Part shown: positions 16,527 to 24,504 of the stretch, piece by piece
How the letters are laid out: each line of letters begins with the position of its first letter
How positions within the stretch are numbered: position 1 is the stretch's first letter
Origin: 39-52-133 sp035531075
Lineage (GTDB): Bacteria; Pseudomonadota; Gammaproteobacteria; Burkholderiales; Gallionellaceae
Direction of reading: 5' to 3'
DNA length: 64,000 nt
Assembly: GCA_035531075.1 (NCBI GenBank)
Contig: DATKTO010000031.1
Location: 62,001-126,000, forward strand
Notes under the pieces: model-generated
Databases searched by the model: none
What the model was told of the DNA's origin: nothing
The model's input: only the letters and a program-made list of their open reading frames with translations
Translations under genes and position numbers: made by a program

Positions 16527-17380
16527 AGACCTTATCTTGTCCGGCTCCGGCCAAGCTCAACCTGTTTCTGCATGTGACAGGGCGCAGGGCAGACGGCTAC
16601 CATCTGCTGCAAACCCTGTTCCGTTTTATTGATTTAAGCGATACCCTGCAATTCACTCTGCGCGAGGATGGTGCGGTGCGGCGTGTGAATGCGCTGGAAG
16701 GCGTGCCGCCAGAGCAGGATCTGTGCGTGCGTGCGGCCCGCTTGCTGCAACAGGAGTGCGCCTGCACGCTGGGTGTGGATATTGCGCTGGAGAAGCGCAT
16801 CCCTATGGGGGGAGGACTGGGCGGCGGAAGCTCGGATGCGGCAACCACCCTGCTGGCCCTGAACAAGCTGTGGCAGCTGGGGTTGCCACGGGCACGCTTG
16901 ATGGAATTGGGGCTGACGCTGGGCGCGGATGTGCCTGTATTTGTTTTTGGCGAGAACGCCTTTGCCGAGGGTGTGGGCGAGCAGTTGCAGGCTTTTGCGC
17001 TGCCGGATGCCTGGTATGTGGTGCTGTTTCCGCCGGTGCATGTACCGACCGCAAAGATATTTACGCATCCGGAATTGACACGTGATACGAATTCCATCAC
17101 AATTCGCGCCCTTCCGATTGGGCAGAGCCTTTCCACTGTAGGGTGGTTGGGTAACGATTTGCAGTCAATAGTGTGCAAATTGTATCCAGAAGTAGCGCAA
17201 TACCTTGCAATTCTGGGTAAATTTGCGCCGGCAATGATGACGGGTTCGGGCGCTTGTGTGTTTGCCGAGTTTGCCAGCGAAGTCGAGGCGCAGAAAGTGC
17301 TGCTGCAGTTGCCAAAAGAGATACAGGGTGTTGTTGCGCAGGGTTTGCGGCAACATCCATTACGGAACTTTGCCTTATGA
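16514..17380 (+). CDS. ispE: 4-diphosphocytidyl-2-C-methyl-D-erythritol kinase IspE
   Basis: IspE phosphorylates CDP-methylerythritol in the non-mevalonate isoprenoid pathway. The 288-residue protein has the GHMP-kinase layout: PAPAKLNLFLHVTGRRADGYH at the start (split motif with the conserved Lys), the ATP loop PMGGGLGGGSSDAAT in the middle, and MTGSGACVFAEF near the end. It overlaps lolB by 13 bases and precedes tRNA-Gln and prs. Other pathway genes (dxs, ispA) are in this window at 48.9-51.6 kb. Confidence 0.96.
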   Translation: MGNLKTLSCPAPAKLNLFLHVTGRRADGYHLLQTLFRFIDLSDTLQFTLREDGAVRRVNALEGVPPEQDLCVRAARLLQQECACTLGVDIALEKRIPMGGGLGGGSSDAATTLLALNKLWQLGLPRARLMELGLTLGADVPVFVFGENAFAEGVGEQLQAFALPDAWYVVLFPPVHVPTAKIFTHPELTRDTNSITIRALPIGQSLSTVGWLGNDLQSIVCKLYPEVAQYLAILGKFAPAMMTGSGACVFAEFASEVEAQKVLLQLPKEIQGVVAQGLRQHPLRNFAL

Positions 17381-17418
17381 GCCTTGGGCTTTATAAGGTC
17401 AGGCCGTAAACAGTTAAT

Positions 17419-17493
17419 TGGGGAGTCGCCAAGTGGTAAGGCACCGGATTTTGATTCCGGCATTCGTAGGTTCGATCCCTACCTCCCCAGCCA
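17419..17493 (+). tRNA. tRNA-Gln (anticodon TTG)
   Basis: The 75-base cloverleaf has a 7-bp acceptor stem (TGGGGAG with CTCCCCA), discriminator G and an encoded CCA at 17491-17493. The anticodon stem CCGGA/TCCGG closes the loop TTTTGAT, whose anticodon TTG is at 17451-17453. The T arm has TTCGATC. The position between ispE and prs is conserved in many betaproteobacteria. Confidence 0.97.
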
Positions 17494-17536
17494 ATTTGAC
17501 CAGATGAGTTTTTGTCTGGAGTAGTCTGAGTAAACA

Positions 17537-17555
17537 GGGCGCTTGCGCCCTTTTT
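17537..17555 (+). terminator. Rho-independent terminator after tRNA-Gln
   Basis: GGGCGCTTGCGCCC forms a short perfect GC stem directly followed by five T residues. It lies about 45 bases after the tRNA and before the prs start. Confidence 0.75.
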
Positions 17556-17603
17556 GGTTTAGTTGCCCGTTTAACTTGCCCAATTTAAATTGAGGGGTCG
17601 CTC

Positions 17604-18554
17604 GTGTCACATGATAGCTTGATGGTATTCACCGGCAATGCCAATCCTAAGCTCGCCGAAAATGTAGCGCGCTATCTAAAAATACCTCTGGGACAGTGCA
17701 CGGTTAGCCGTTTTTCAGACGGCGAGATCATGATTGAGTTGCTGGAGAACGTGCGCGGCAAAGATGTGTTTATTCTGCAGTCTACCTGTGCGCCGACCAA
17801 TGACAGCCTGATGGAAGTGATGGTGATGGTGGATGCGCTCAAGCGCGCCTCTGCGGGCCGCATTACCGCCGCCCTTCCGTATTTCGGCTATGGCCGCCAG
17901 GATCGTCGCCCGCGCTCTGCGCGCGTGGCAATCACGGCCAAAGTGGTTGCGGATATGCTTTCCGGCGTGGGTGTGGACCGTGTGCTTACCATGGACCTGC
18001 ACGCGGACCAGATACAGGGATTCTTCGATATTCCGGTGGACAATATTTACGCCAGTCCGATTCTGCTGGCGGATGTATGGAAGAATGACTACAAGAATTT
18101 AGTGGTGGTTTCGCCGGACGTCGGCGGCGTGGTGCGGGCGCGAGCCTTGGCCAAGCGCCTGGATGTGGATTTGGCGATCATCGACAAGCGCCGCCCCAAG
18201 CCCAATGTGGCCAAGGTGATGAATATTATCGGCGATGTGGCCGGCCGTAACTGCCTGATCATGGACGACATGGTGGATACCGCCAATACCCTGTGCGAAG
18301 CCGCTGCGGCGCTGAAGGAGAAGGGTGCGTTGCGCGTGATGGCCTACTGTACCCATCCGGTATTGTCGGGTTCCGCGGTAGAGCGCATCGAAAAATCCGC
18401 GCTGGATGAACTGGTGGTCACCGACACCATACCGTTGCGCGCGGATGCCCTCAACTCCAAGCGCATCCGCCAGTTGTCGGTAGCCGAGTTGCTGGCGGAA
18501 ACCATACGCCGCATCACCGATGAGGAGTCAGTCAGCTCCTTGTTTAACGATTAA
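17604..18554 (+). CDS. prs: Ribose-phosphate pyrophosphokinase (PRPP synthetase)
   Basis: Prs makes PRPP from ribose-5-phosphate and ATP for nucleotide, His and Trp synthesis. The 316-residue sequence is collinear with class I enzymes: the YFGYGRQDRRPRSARVAI flexible region, DLHADQIQGFFDIPVDN metal and ribose-binding motif, VVSPDVGGVVRARALA, and the PRPP loop IMDDMVDTANTL. It starts at a GTG (17604) after AGGGGTCGCTC. It is followed by rplY after 83 bases. Confidence 0.97.
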   Translation: MSHDSLMVFTGNANPKLAENVARYLKIPLGQCTVSRFSDGEIMIELLENVRGKDVFILQSTCAPTNDSLMEVMVMVDALKRASAGRITAALPYFGYGRQDRRPRSARVAITAKVVADMLSGVGVDRVLTMDLHADQIQGFFDIPVDNIYASPILLADVWKNDYKNLVVVSPDVGGVVRARALAKRLDVDLAIIDKRRPKPNVAKVMNIIGDVAGRNCLIMDDMVDTANTLCEAAAALKEKGALRVMAYCTHPVLSGSAVERIEKSALDELVVTDTIPLRADALNSKRIRQLSVAELLAETIRRITDEESVSSLFND

Positions 18555-18637
18555 TTTTTTGCGGCAGTCAGTGTGACTGCCGCGTAACCTGAAAGCACCT
18601 GGTCGCGGGTGTTTTCGCATTGAAGTGGAGAAGCATT

Positions 18638-19309
18638 ATGAAAATCGAAATCAGCGCAACATCACGCAAAGCGCAAGGAACGGGTGCGAGCCGCCGTCTG
18701 CGCAAGGCCGGTCGAGTACCTGGCATTGTGTACGGCAACAGCGAACCCGTCATGATCGACCTTGATCACAACAATCTGTATCACGCACTGCGTAAGGAAG
18801 CGTTCCACGCTTCTATCCTGACGCTGAACCATGAAGGTAAAAAAGAGATGGTTCTGCTGCGTGACTTCCAGATGCACCCGTTCCGCCAGCAAGTGTTGCA
18901 CATCGACTTTGAGCGCGTGCTTGCCGACAAGAAAATTCACATGAAAGTGCCATTGCACTTTATCAACGCCGACATCGCCCCGGGTGTAAAGTCCGGTGGT
19001 GTGATCAGCCACGTGATGAGCGATTTGACGATTGCCTGCCTGCCTGCCGCATTGCCTGAATTCATCGAAGTGGACCTGTCCGCTCTGGCATTGGGCCATT
19101 CCATACACGTAGCCGATGTGAAGCTGCCTAAAGGCCTGGAAGTCGCCGGTCATCATCACGCTGCCGATGCAGTGGTAACGGTTCAGGTGCCACGCGGTGC
19201 TGTTGAAGCCGCTGCAGCTGAAGCGGCAGAAGCAACCGCTGCCGAAGCCAAACCAGCAGCTGCTGCCAAGCCAGCCGCTGCTGCAGCCAAACCTGCGGCG
19301 AAGAAGTAA
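18638..19309 (+). CDS. rplY: 50S ribosomal protein L25, CTC/TL5 form
   Basis: L25 binds 5S rRNA. The start at 18638 is chosen because GTGGAG precedes the ATG by 7 bases and the product begins MKIEISATSRKAQGTGASRRLR, as expected. The 223-residue length marks the long CTC/TL5 form with a C-terminal beta domain, followed here by a low-complexity Ala/Lys/Pro tail (last 40 residues), which is common in betaproteobacteria. It is transcribed between prs and pth and has its own terminator. Confidence 0.96.
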   Translation: MKIEISATSRKAQGTGASRRLRKAGRVPGIVYGNSEPVMIDLDHNNLYHALRKEAFHASILTLNHEGKKEMVLLRDFQMHPFRQQVLHIDFERVLADKKIHMKVPLHFINADIAPGVKSGGVISHVMSDLTIACLPAALPEFIEVDLSALALGHSIHVADVKLPKGLEVAGHHHAADAVVTVQVPRGAVEAAAAEAAEATAAEAKPAAAAKPAAAAAKPAAKK

Positions 19310-19336
19310 TCCACAATTAAATATTGTGATACAGAG

Positions 19337-19374
19337 CCCGTCATGTGTTCATTGAATGCATGACGGGTTTTTTT
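19337..19374 (+). terminator. Rho-independent terminator after rplY
   Basis: CCCGTCATG (19337-19345) pairs perfectly with CATGACGGG (19359-19367), followed by seven T residues. Confidence 0.9.
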
Positions 19375-19425
19375 CATGGTGCCCGTGTTTATTCATTGTG
19401 CACGGGTATCTGACGGTATTGGCGC

Positions 19426-20001
19426 ATGAGTGAAATCAAGCTGATTGTTGGTCTGGGCAATCCCGGCCGCGAATACGAGGGGACGCGGCACAATGCCGGT
19501 TTCTGGTGGGTGGACGAGTTCGCTCATACACGTAAGATGACGTTCAAGGCCGAGAGTAAATTTCACGGCCTGGCTGCACGCAGCGTTGTGCAGGGTCATG
19601 AAGTGTTCCTGCTGAAGCCGCAGACCTTCATGAATGTGAGCGGACGTGCGGTGGGCGCACTGGTACAGTTCTACAAAATTGAACCGGCGCAGATACTTGT
19701 GGTGCATGACGAACTCGATTTGCCTCCCGGCAGCGCGAAACTGAAACTGGGCGGCGGTCACGGCGGGCATAACGGCCTGAAGGACATTATTGCCCATCTC
19801 GGCAGCCGCGACTTCTGGCGTTTGCGCATCGGCATCGGTCATCCCGGTGACCGTGCGGAAGTGGCCAACTTCGTATTGAATGCGCCGCGCCGCGAAGAGG
19901 AAGAACTGATCAGACAGGCGATGCAGCGTGCGCAGGATGTGGCACACATGATCACCGAGGGCAAGCTGGAAGCGGCGATGCTCAAGTTGCACAGCAGTTG
20001 A
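19426..20001 (+). CDS. pth: Peptidyl-tRNA hydrolase
   Basis: Pth recycles peptidyl-tRNA released from stalled ribosomes. The 191-residue protein shows GLGNPGREYEGTRHNAGFW with the conserved Asn and catalytic His, KPQTFMNVSG, and VVHDELDLPPG with the conserved Asp. Length and order (rplY-pth-ychF) are typical. The gap to ychF is 24 bases, so the two are probably co-transcribed. Confidence 0.97.
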   Translation: MSEIKLIVGLGNPGREYEGTRHNAGFWWVDEFAHTRKMTFKAESKFHGLAARSVVQGHEVFLLKPQTFMNVSGRAVGALVQFYKIEPAQILVVHDELDLPPGSAKLKLGGGHGGHNGLKDIIAHLGSRDFWRLRIGIGHPGDRAEVANFVLNAPRREEEELIRQAMQRAQDVAHMITEGKLEAAMLKLHSS

Positions 20002-20025
20002 AGCAGCAAATTTAAAGGAAATAAT

Positions 20026-21117
20026 ATGAGTCTGAAATGTGGAATTGTCGGTCTGCCCAATGTGGGCAAGTCCACCCTGTTCAATGCGCTGACCAAGGCT
20101 GGCATTGAAGCCTCCAACTATCCGTTTTGCACCATCGAGCCGAATGTGGGCATCGTGGAGGTGCCCGATGCGCGCATGCAGGCGCTTGAAGCCATCGTAA
20201 AACCGAAGAAAATGCAGTATGCGATCACCGAGTTCGTCGACATCGCTGGCCTGGTAGCGGGTGCTTCCAAGGGGGAAGGGCTGGGCAACCAGTTCCTCGC
20301 CAACATCCGCGAGACCGATGGCATTTTAAATGTGGTGCGCTGCTTTGAAGACGACAACATCATTCACGTTGCAGGCAGGGTCGATCCGATTTCAGATATC
20401 GAAACTATCATCACCGAGCTGGCATTGGCGGATATGTCGACCGTCGAAAAAGCGCAGATACGCAACTCGAAACTGGCACGTTCCGGCGACAAGGATGCGG
20501 CCAAGTTTGGCGAGTTGCTGGACAAGCTGGTAGTGCATCTGAATGAAGGCAAACCGGCACGCCTGATGAAGCTGGATGCCGAGCAGAAGCTTCTGCTCAA
20601 GCCGTTGTGTCTGATGACGCTCAAGCCTGCCATGTACGTGGCGAACGTTGCGGAAGACGGCTTCACCAATAATCCCCTGCTGACGCGGCTGGAAGAATTC
20701 GCCGCGCGTGAAGGCGCGCCTGTTATCGCCATCTGCGCGGCTATGGAATCCGAAATCGCCGAACTGAGCGACGAGGATAAAAAGGAGTTTTTGAACGAGA
20801 TGGGTTTGCAGGAGCCTGGCCTGAATCGTTTGATTACAGCAGCTTACAAGCTGCTTGGCCTGCAGACCTACTTCACCGCCGGGGTGCAGGAAGTGCGTGC
20901 CTGGACTATCCATATCGGCGACACCGCGCCGCAAGCAGCGGGCGTGATTCACAATGACTTTGAGCGCGGTTTTATCCGTGCAGAAGTGATCAGTTATGAG
21001 GATTTCGTCGCCTGCGGTGGCGAGGCGGGGGCCAAGGAAAAGGGCAAGATGCGCGTGGAAGGCAAGGAGTATGTGGTGCAGGATGGCGACGTGATGCATT
21101 TCCGCTTTAACGTCTAA
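20026..21117 (+). CDS. ychF: Redox-regulated Obg-family ATPase YchF
   Basis: YchF (OLA1 family) hydrolyses ATP rather than GTP and associates with ribosomes. The 363-residue protein has the G1 loop GLPNVGKST, the DIAGLVAGASKGEGLGNQF G3 region, NVAED in place of the GTPase NKxD motif, and a C-terminal TGS domain ending VQDGDVMHFRFNV. AAAGGAAATA precedes the ATG. A long hairpin follows the gene. Confidence 0.97.
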   Translation: MSLKCGIVGLPNVGKSTLFNALTKAGIEASNYPFCTIEPNVGIVEVPDARMQALEAIVKPKKMQYAITEFVDIAGLVAGASKGEGLGNQFLANIRETDGILNVVRCFEDDNIIHVAGRVDPISDIETIITELALADMSTVEKAQIRNSKLARSGDKDAAKFGELLDKLVVHLNEGKPARLMKLDAEQKLLLKPLCLMTLKPAMYVANVAEDGFTNNPLLTRLEEFAAREGAPVIAICAAMESEIAELSDEDKKEFLNEMGLQEPGLNRLITAAYKLLGLQTYFTAGVQEVRAWTIHIGDTAPQAAGVIHNDFERGFIRAEVISYEDFVACGGEAGAKEKGKMRVEGKEYVVQDGDVMHFRFNV

Positions 21118-21132
21118 ACAGCATTAAATACC

Positions 21133-21181
21133 GCCACAAAACAACAAAGCCCGTTAAATACGGGCTTTGTTGTTTTGTGGC
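21133..21181 (+). terminator. 21-bp perfect hairpin after ychF
   Basis: Bases 21133-21153 pair without mismatch with 21161-21181 around a 7-base loop (TTAAATA). The stem core AAAGCCCG/CGGGCTTT is terminator-like and the right arm contains T-rich TTGTTGTTTT. Unusually long for a terminator. The remaining sequence to 21443 shows no supported gene. Confidence 0.75.
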
Positions 21182-21443
21182 AAGTAAGGTTACATTTCGT
21201 GTGTTGTCATCCGATAAGGGCATTCATTGACTTGCAGTGTGAATTTGCCGTGTCTATGCCCCCAATAAATTAAGGCTGTTATGGGAAAAGCATGTGACTA
21301 CAATTAAAAACATCTTGCTCTCCAGTAGGCTTATATCGCATGCATACACCCACTTCAGGAAGTAACACAGAGCAGCGGCCCAAGGACGCGCGACTTACGC
21401 AGACAAACATCATCTGCCTGCTGATTCAGTTGAGGGTGCGCTC

Positions 21444-21863
21444 CTAATTTTCCTTGGCCAGTTCTCTCAGTGACAACATTACCTTTCTGGATGCAGACAA
21501 AAACTGTTCATTGGCAATGGCAACATCCGTCTGATTGCCGGCATGAACATGCCGGGCAATGGCGCTTGCGGCTTGATGAAGTTCGACATTTTCGTTGTGC
21601 AATTGATTAATCTGCTTTCTTCTGTCATCGCTCATCGTCAACGAATCGGACTGAAGAATCCAGCGCCCGAGTTCAGTATCATCCGCCTGCGCCAACACAT
21701 CCGGATCGAGGCTATAACCCAGCGTGCCATCCATGAATTTGCTGAGACGAGATTTCCAGTTAGCATGTGCATTCATTACTTCAGCCAAGGACATCAGGCT
21801 TTTGTCCGTGTATTCAGAGGAGAAGAAATTGGACTTTTTAAACAGATTTGCAAAGAAGCTCAT
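21444..21863 (-). CDS. Stand-alone CZB (chemoreceptor zinc-binding) domain protein
   Basis: The 139-residue product, read from Met at 21863 (GGAA five bases upstream), matches the CZB fold: AHANWKSRLSKFM carries the first zinc His, TELGRWI the G-x-W core, QINQLHNENVELHQAASAIARHV the later His residues. CZB domains bind Zn with three His and one Cys and sense zinc or hypochlorite in chemoreceptors and diguanylate cyclases. The Cys expected just before LGRW is not present (DDTELGRW), so metal binding may be weak or changed. The gene stands alone on the minus strand. Confidence 0.7.
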   Translation of the reverse strand: MSFFANLFKKSNFFSSEYTDKSLMSLAEVMNAHANWKSRLSKFMDGTLGYSLDPDVLAQADDTELGRWILQSDSLTMSDDRRKQINQLHNENVELHQAASAIARHVHAGNQTDVAIANEQFLSASRKVMLSLRELAKEN

Positions 21864-22004
21864 AAAATTCCGATCAATGAAGTAATTCAATCACAAGAAC
21901 GAAGGAGACTGGCTGGCATTATCCGCCATTGCCAATGTTTTAATCAATGCATTCGGATACGGGTGTTCTGCTGCTGTTTGTTCGAAATACCGATCAATAA
22001 TTGA

Positions 22005-23516
22005 CTAGCGTTTGCGTCCTGTAAGCGAGCCCAGCACGCCGCGCATGATCTGCTTGCCAACTTCAGATCCTATCGTGCGTGCTGCGCTTTTGACCAGTGC
22101 TTCGGCAACACCTTGGCGTTGTCTGCCTTTGCCGCCAGTTGTATTGCCAAATATGCTTCCCAGCATGTCTCCAAAGCCGTTTCCGCCTGCAGCCTCGCCT
22201 TGTTTTGCCGCGGGCTGCGCTGTTTCGGCTTGCTTTTGTGCGATACGGCCTTTGATTTTTTCGTAGGCCGATTCACGATCGTCCAGTGCTTCGTAATGTC
22301 CTGCCAGCAGCGAGGCCTTAATAATGGCGCTGCGTTCCGCGTCGCTGATCGGGCCGATTTGTGCTTCGGGGGGCACAATCAGCGCGCGTTCCACCATGGT
22401 CGGGCGGCCTTTTTCGTCCAGCAGGGAAACCAGCGCTTCGCCCACGCCCAGCTCGGTAATGGCGGACTCTTCGTCCAGCTTGGGATTGTCGCGCATGGTT
22501 TCGGCCGCCGCCCGCACTGCCTTCTGGTCGCGCGGAGAAAAAGCGCGCAGCGCGTGCTGTATGCGGTTGCCGAGCTGTGACAGCACCTTGTCGGGCACGT
22601 CCGCAGGATTCTGCGTCACGAAATACACCCCCACGCCCTTTGAGCGTATCAGTCGCACGACTTGTTCGATCTTGTCGACCAGGGCAGCGGGCGCATCGCT
22701 GAACAACAAATGCGCTTCGTCGAAGAAGAATACCAGCTTGGGTTTGTCGAGGTCGCCTGCCTCGGGCAGCTGTTCGAACAGTTCGGCCAGCAGCCACAGT
22801 AGCAGGGTAGAGTAAACCTTGGGTGCTTGCATCAATTTGTCGGCGGACAGAATATTGATCATGCCGCGGCCCTTGCTGTCGGTCTGCATCAGGTCGTCGA
22901 TGTTCAGCATGGGTTCGCCAAAAAAATGCTCTGCGCCTTGAGCTTCCAGTTCAAGCAGCCCGCGCTGAATCGCACCGATACTGGCGGCGGAAACATTACC
23001 GTATTCGGTGGTGAAGGTCTTGGCGTTTTCGCCCACGTATTGCACGATGGCTCGCAGGTCCTTGAAGTCGAGCAGCAGCAAGCCCTCATCATCGGCAATT
23101 TTGAATACCAGTGTCAGCACCCCCTGTTGCACATCGTTCAGGTTGAGCATGCGGCCGATCAGTTGCGGGCCCATGTCGGAGACTGTGGCGCGCACCGGGT
23201 GGCCCATTTCACCGAATACGTCCCAGAAGGTGACGGGATAGGCGCGATGTGCAAATGCATCCAGCTTGAGCTGGGCAACGCGCGCACTCACCTTTTCGTT
23301 GCCGCCGCCAATTTTGCACAGACCCGAAAGATCCCCCTTGATGTCGGAGAGGAAAACCGGCACGCCGATGCGGCTGAACGACTCGGCCAGCGATTGCAGG
23401 GTCACGGTCTTGCCGGTGCCGGTGGCGCCGGTAATGAGGCCGTGGCGGTTGGCCATCGCGGGCAGGAGGAAAAGTTCTTGCGCCGAGTTCTTGGCGATCA
23501 GTAAAGGAGAGATCAT
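22005..23516 (-). CDS. HerA/FtsK-like P-loop ATPase, DUF853 (YjgR) family
   Basis: The 503-residue protein has Walker A GATGTGKT in the first 40 residues, DIKGDLSGL, Walker B VFFFDEAHLLF, and the arginine-containing IQHALRAFSPRDQKAVRAAAETM stretch, all typical of YjgR. A Gln/Ala-rich linker near 430-460 precedes a basic C-terminus. The family is widespread and its function is not established; similarity to HerA suggests a hexameric nucleic-acid motor. Its ATG at 23516 stands about 270 bases from the divergent outer-membrane protein gene. Confidence 0.85.
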   Translation of the reverse strand: MISPLLIAKNSAQELFLLPAMANRHGLITGATGTGKTVTLQSLAESFSRIGVPVFLSDIKGDLSGLCKIGGGNEKVSARVAQLKLDAFAHRAYPVTFWDVFGEMGHPVRATVSDMGPQLIGRMLNLNDVQQGVLTLVFKIADDEGLLLLDFKDLRAIVQYVGENAKTFTTEYGNVSAASIGAIQRGLLELEAQGAEHFFGEPMLNIDDLMQTDSKGRGMINILSADKLMQAPKVYSTLLLWLLAELFEQLPEAGDLDKPKLVFFFDEAHLLFSDAPAALVDKIEQVVRLIRSKGVGVYFVTQNPADVPDKVLSQLGNRIQHALRAFSPRDQKAVRAAAETMRDNPKLDEESAITELGVGEALVSLLDEKGRPTMVERALIVPPEAQIGPISDAERSAIIKASLLAGHYEALDDRESAYEKIKGRIAQKQAETAQPAAKQGEAAGGNGFGDMLGSIFGNTTGGKGRQRQGVAEALVKSAARTIGSEVGKQIMRGVLGSLTGRKR

Positions 23517-23823
23517 GGGGTTTCCTGTTTAAATCTAAAACAATATATGTGTATTTTGAGAATGAATTTTATGCGATCCGACTTTGCATGGTGTGCATTA
23601 TTACACTGTTTCAAACCCGGCCTGGGCGGATATGGTGTTGCTCACTGGCTGGGCATGATATGAACCAGAATCCGATGGCATCAACAATTGCACTTATAGG
23701 CCATATTATGGGCGCCGCTTGAAAAACGGGGATTGAATTATAAAATATAAAACAAATATAGAAGCGATACTGTATCTAGCGAGTGTCGCAATGCCCCGAA
23801 ATTCCTTTAATCCGGGAAAAAAC

Positions 23824-24420
23824 ATGCATAAGCATCTTGTTTCGCTTAAATCGCTGTTTGCCTTTGTGATGCTGTCGGGGAGCACCCTGGGGGCATTATC
23901 AGCACAAGCGGCAGAGTTTAAGAGGGTGGCGGGTATAGGTATTGATTTTGGCGGAGAAACAATGGCTTCGGCGGTTTATACCGATGGCTCCAGCGCAAAT
24001 GTAAAAGCCAACAACGGCATGGTATTCAATGCCGGTGGAGTGATGATCAACGATCAGTACGAAACGCAGCTTACCGTGGGATATAAATTCGGAGGTCCCT
24101 TCGCAAAGAATGGCTCTGTCACTTGGGACACGGTACCGCTAGAGCTTATACAGTTCCTACGCACGAATAATGTGCGAATTGGACTGGGGTTCAGTTACCA
24201 CATCAATCCCAGGCTGATGGTTGATCTGCCTGGATCAAACTATACCAATAATTACGAAAACGCTTTAGGCACAATCGCGCTAATAGGATGGGCGCCGATG
24301 CATATTCCTTTCAGCATAGACTTGCGTTACACCTCAATCAGATATAAACAAAGCAACGTGAGCAACCCTCAGGAAAACAGCGGAAATGTGCTGGGTATCT
24401 ATTCGAGTGTTTACTTCTAG
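23824..24420 (+). CDS. Small outer-membrane beta-barrel protein
   Basis: From Met at 23824 the 198-residue product has a signal peptide ending in LSAQAAEF. The mature part alternates hydrophobic and polar residues, with strands such as ETQLTVGYKFGG, NVRIGLGFSYHIN and SIDLRYTSIRY, and it ends in Phe (SSVYF), the outer-membrane insertion signal. This is a barrel of about eight strands. No close family is recognised. An upstream in-frame Met at 23791 would add 11 residues and spoil the signal peptide. Confidence 0.7.
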   Translation: MHKHLVSLKSLFAFVMLSGSTLGALSAQAAEFKRVAGIGIDFGGETMASAVYTDGSSANVKANNGMVFNAGGVMINDQYETQLTVGYKFGGPFAKNGSVTWDTVPLELIQFLRTNNVRIGLGFSYHINPRLMVDLPGSNYTNNYENALGTIALIGWAPMHIPFSIDLRYTSIRYKQSNVSNPQENSGNVLGIYSSVYF

Positions 24421-24439
24421 CTTGCTCTGTTAAATGACA

Positions 24440-24471
24440 GATGATCCCGGTTGGGGATCATCCAATTTTTT
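24440..24471. terminator. Terminator between convergent barrel and chemoreceptor genes
   Basis: GATGATCCC (24440-24448) pairs with GGGATCATC (24454-24462) and is followed by CAATTTTTT. It could serve the plus-strand gene. Confidence 0.75.
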
Positions 24472-24504
24472 CAGCAATCCAGGAAGTAATTCGCAGTGAG
24501 GAAT

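Noticed and set aside
21340..21447. 35-codon plus-strand frame before the CZB gene
   Set aside because: No Shine-Dalgarno and no recognisable features; overlaps the end of the CZB gene.
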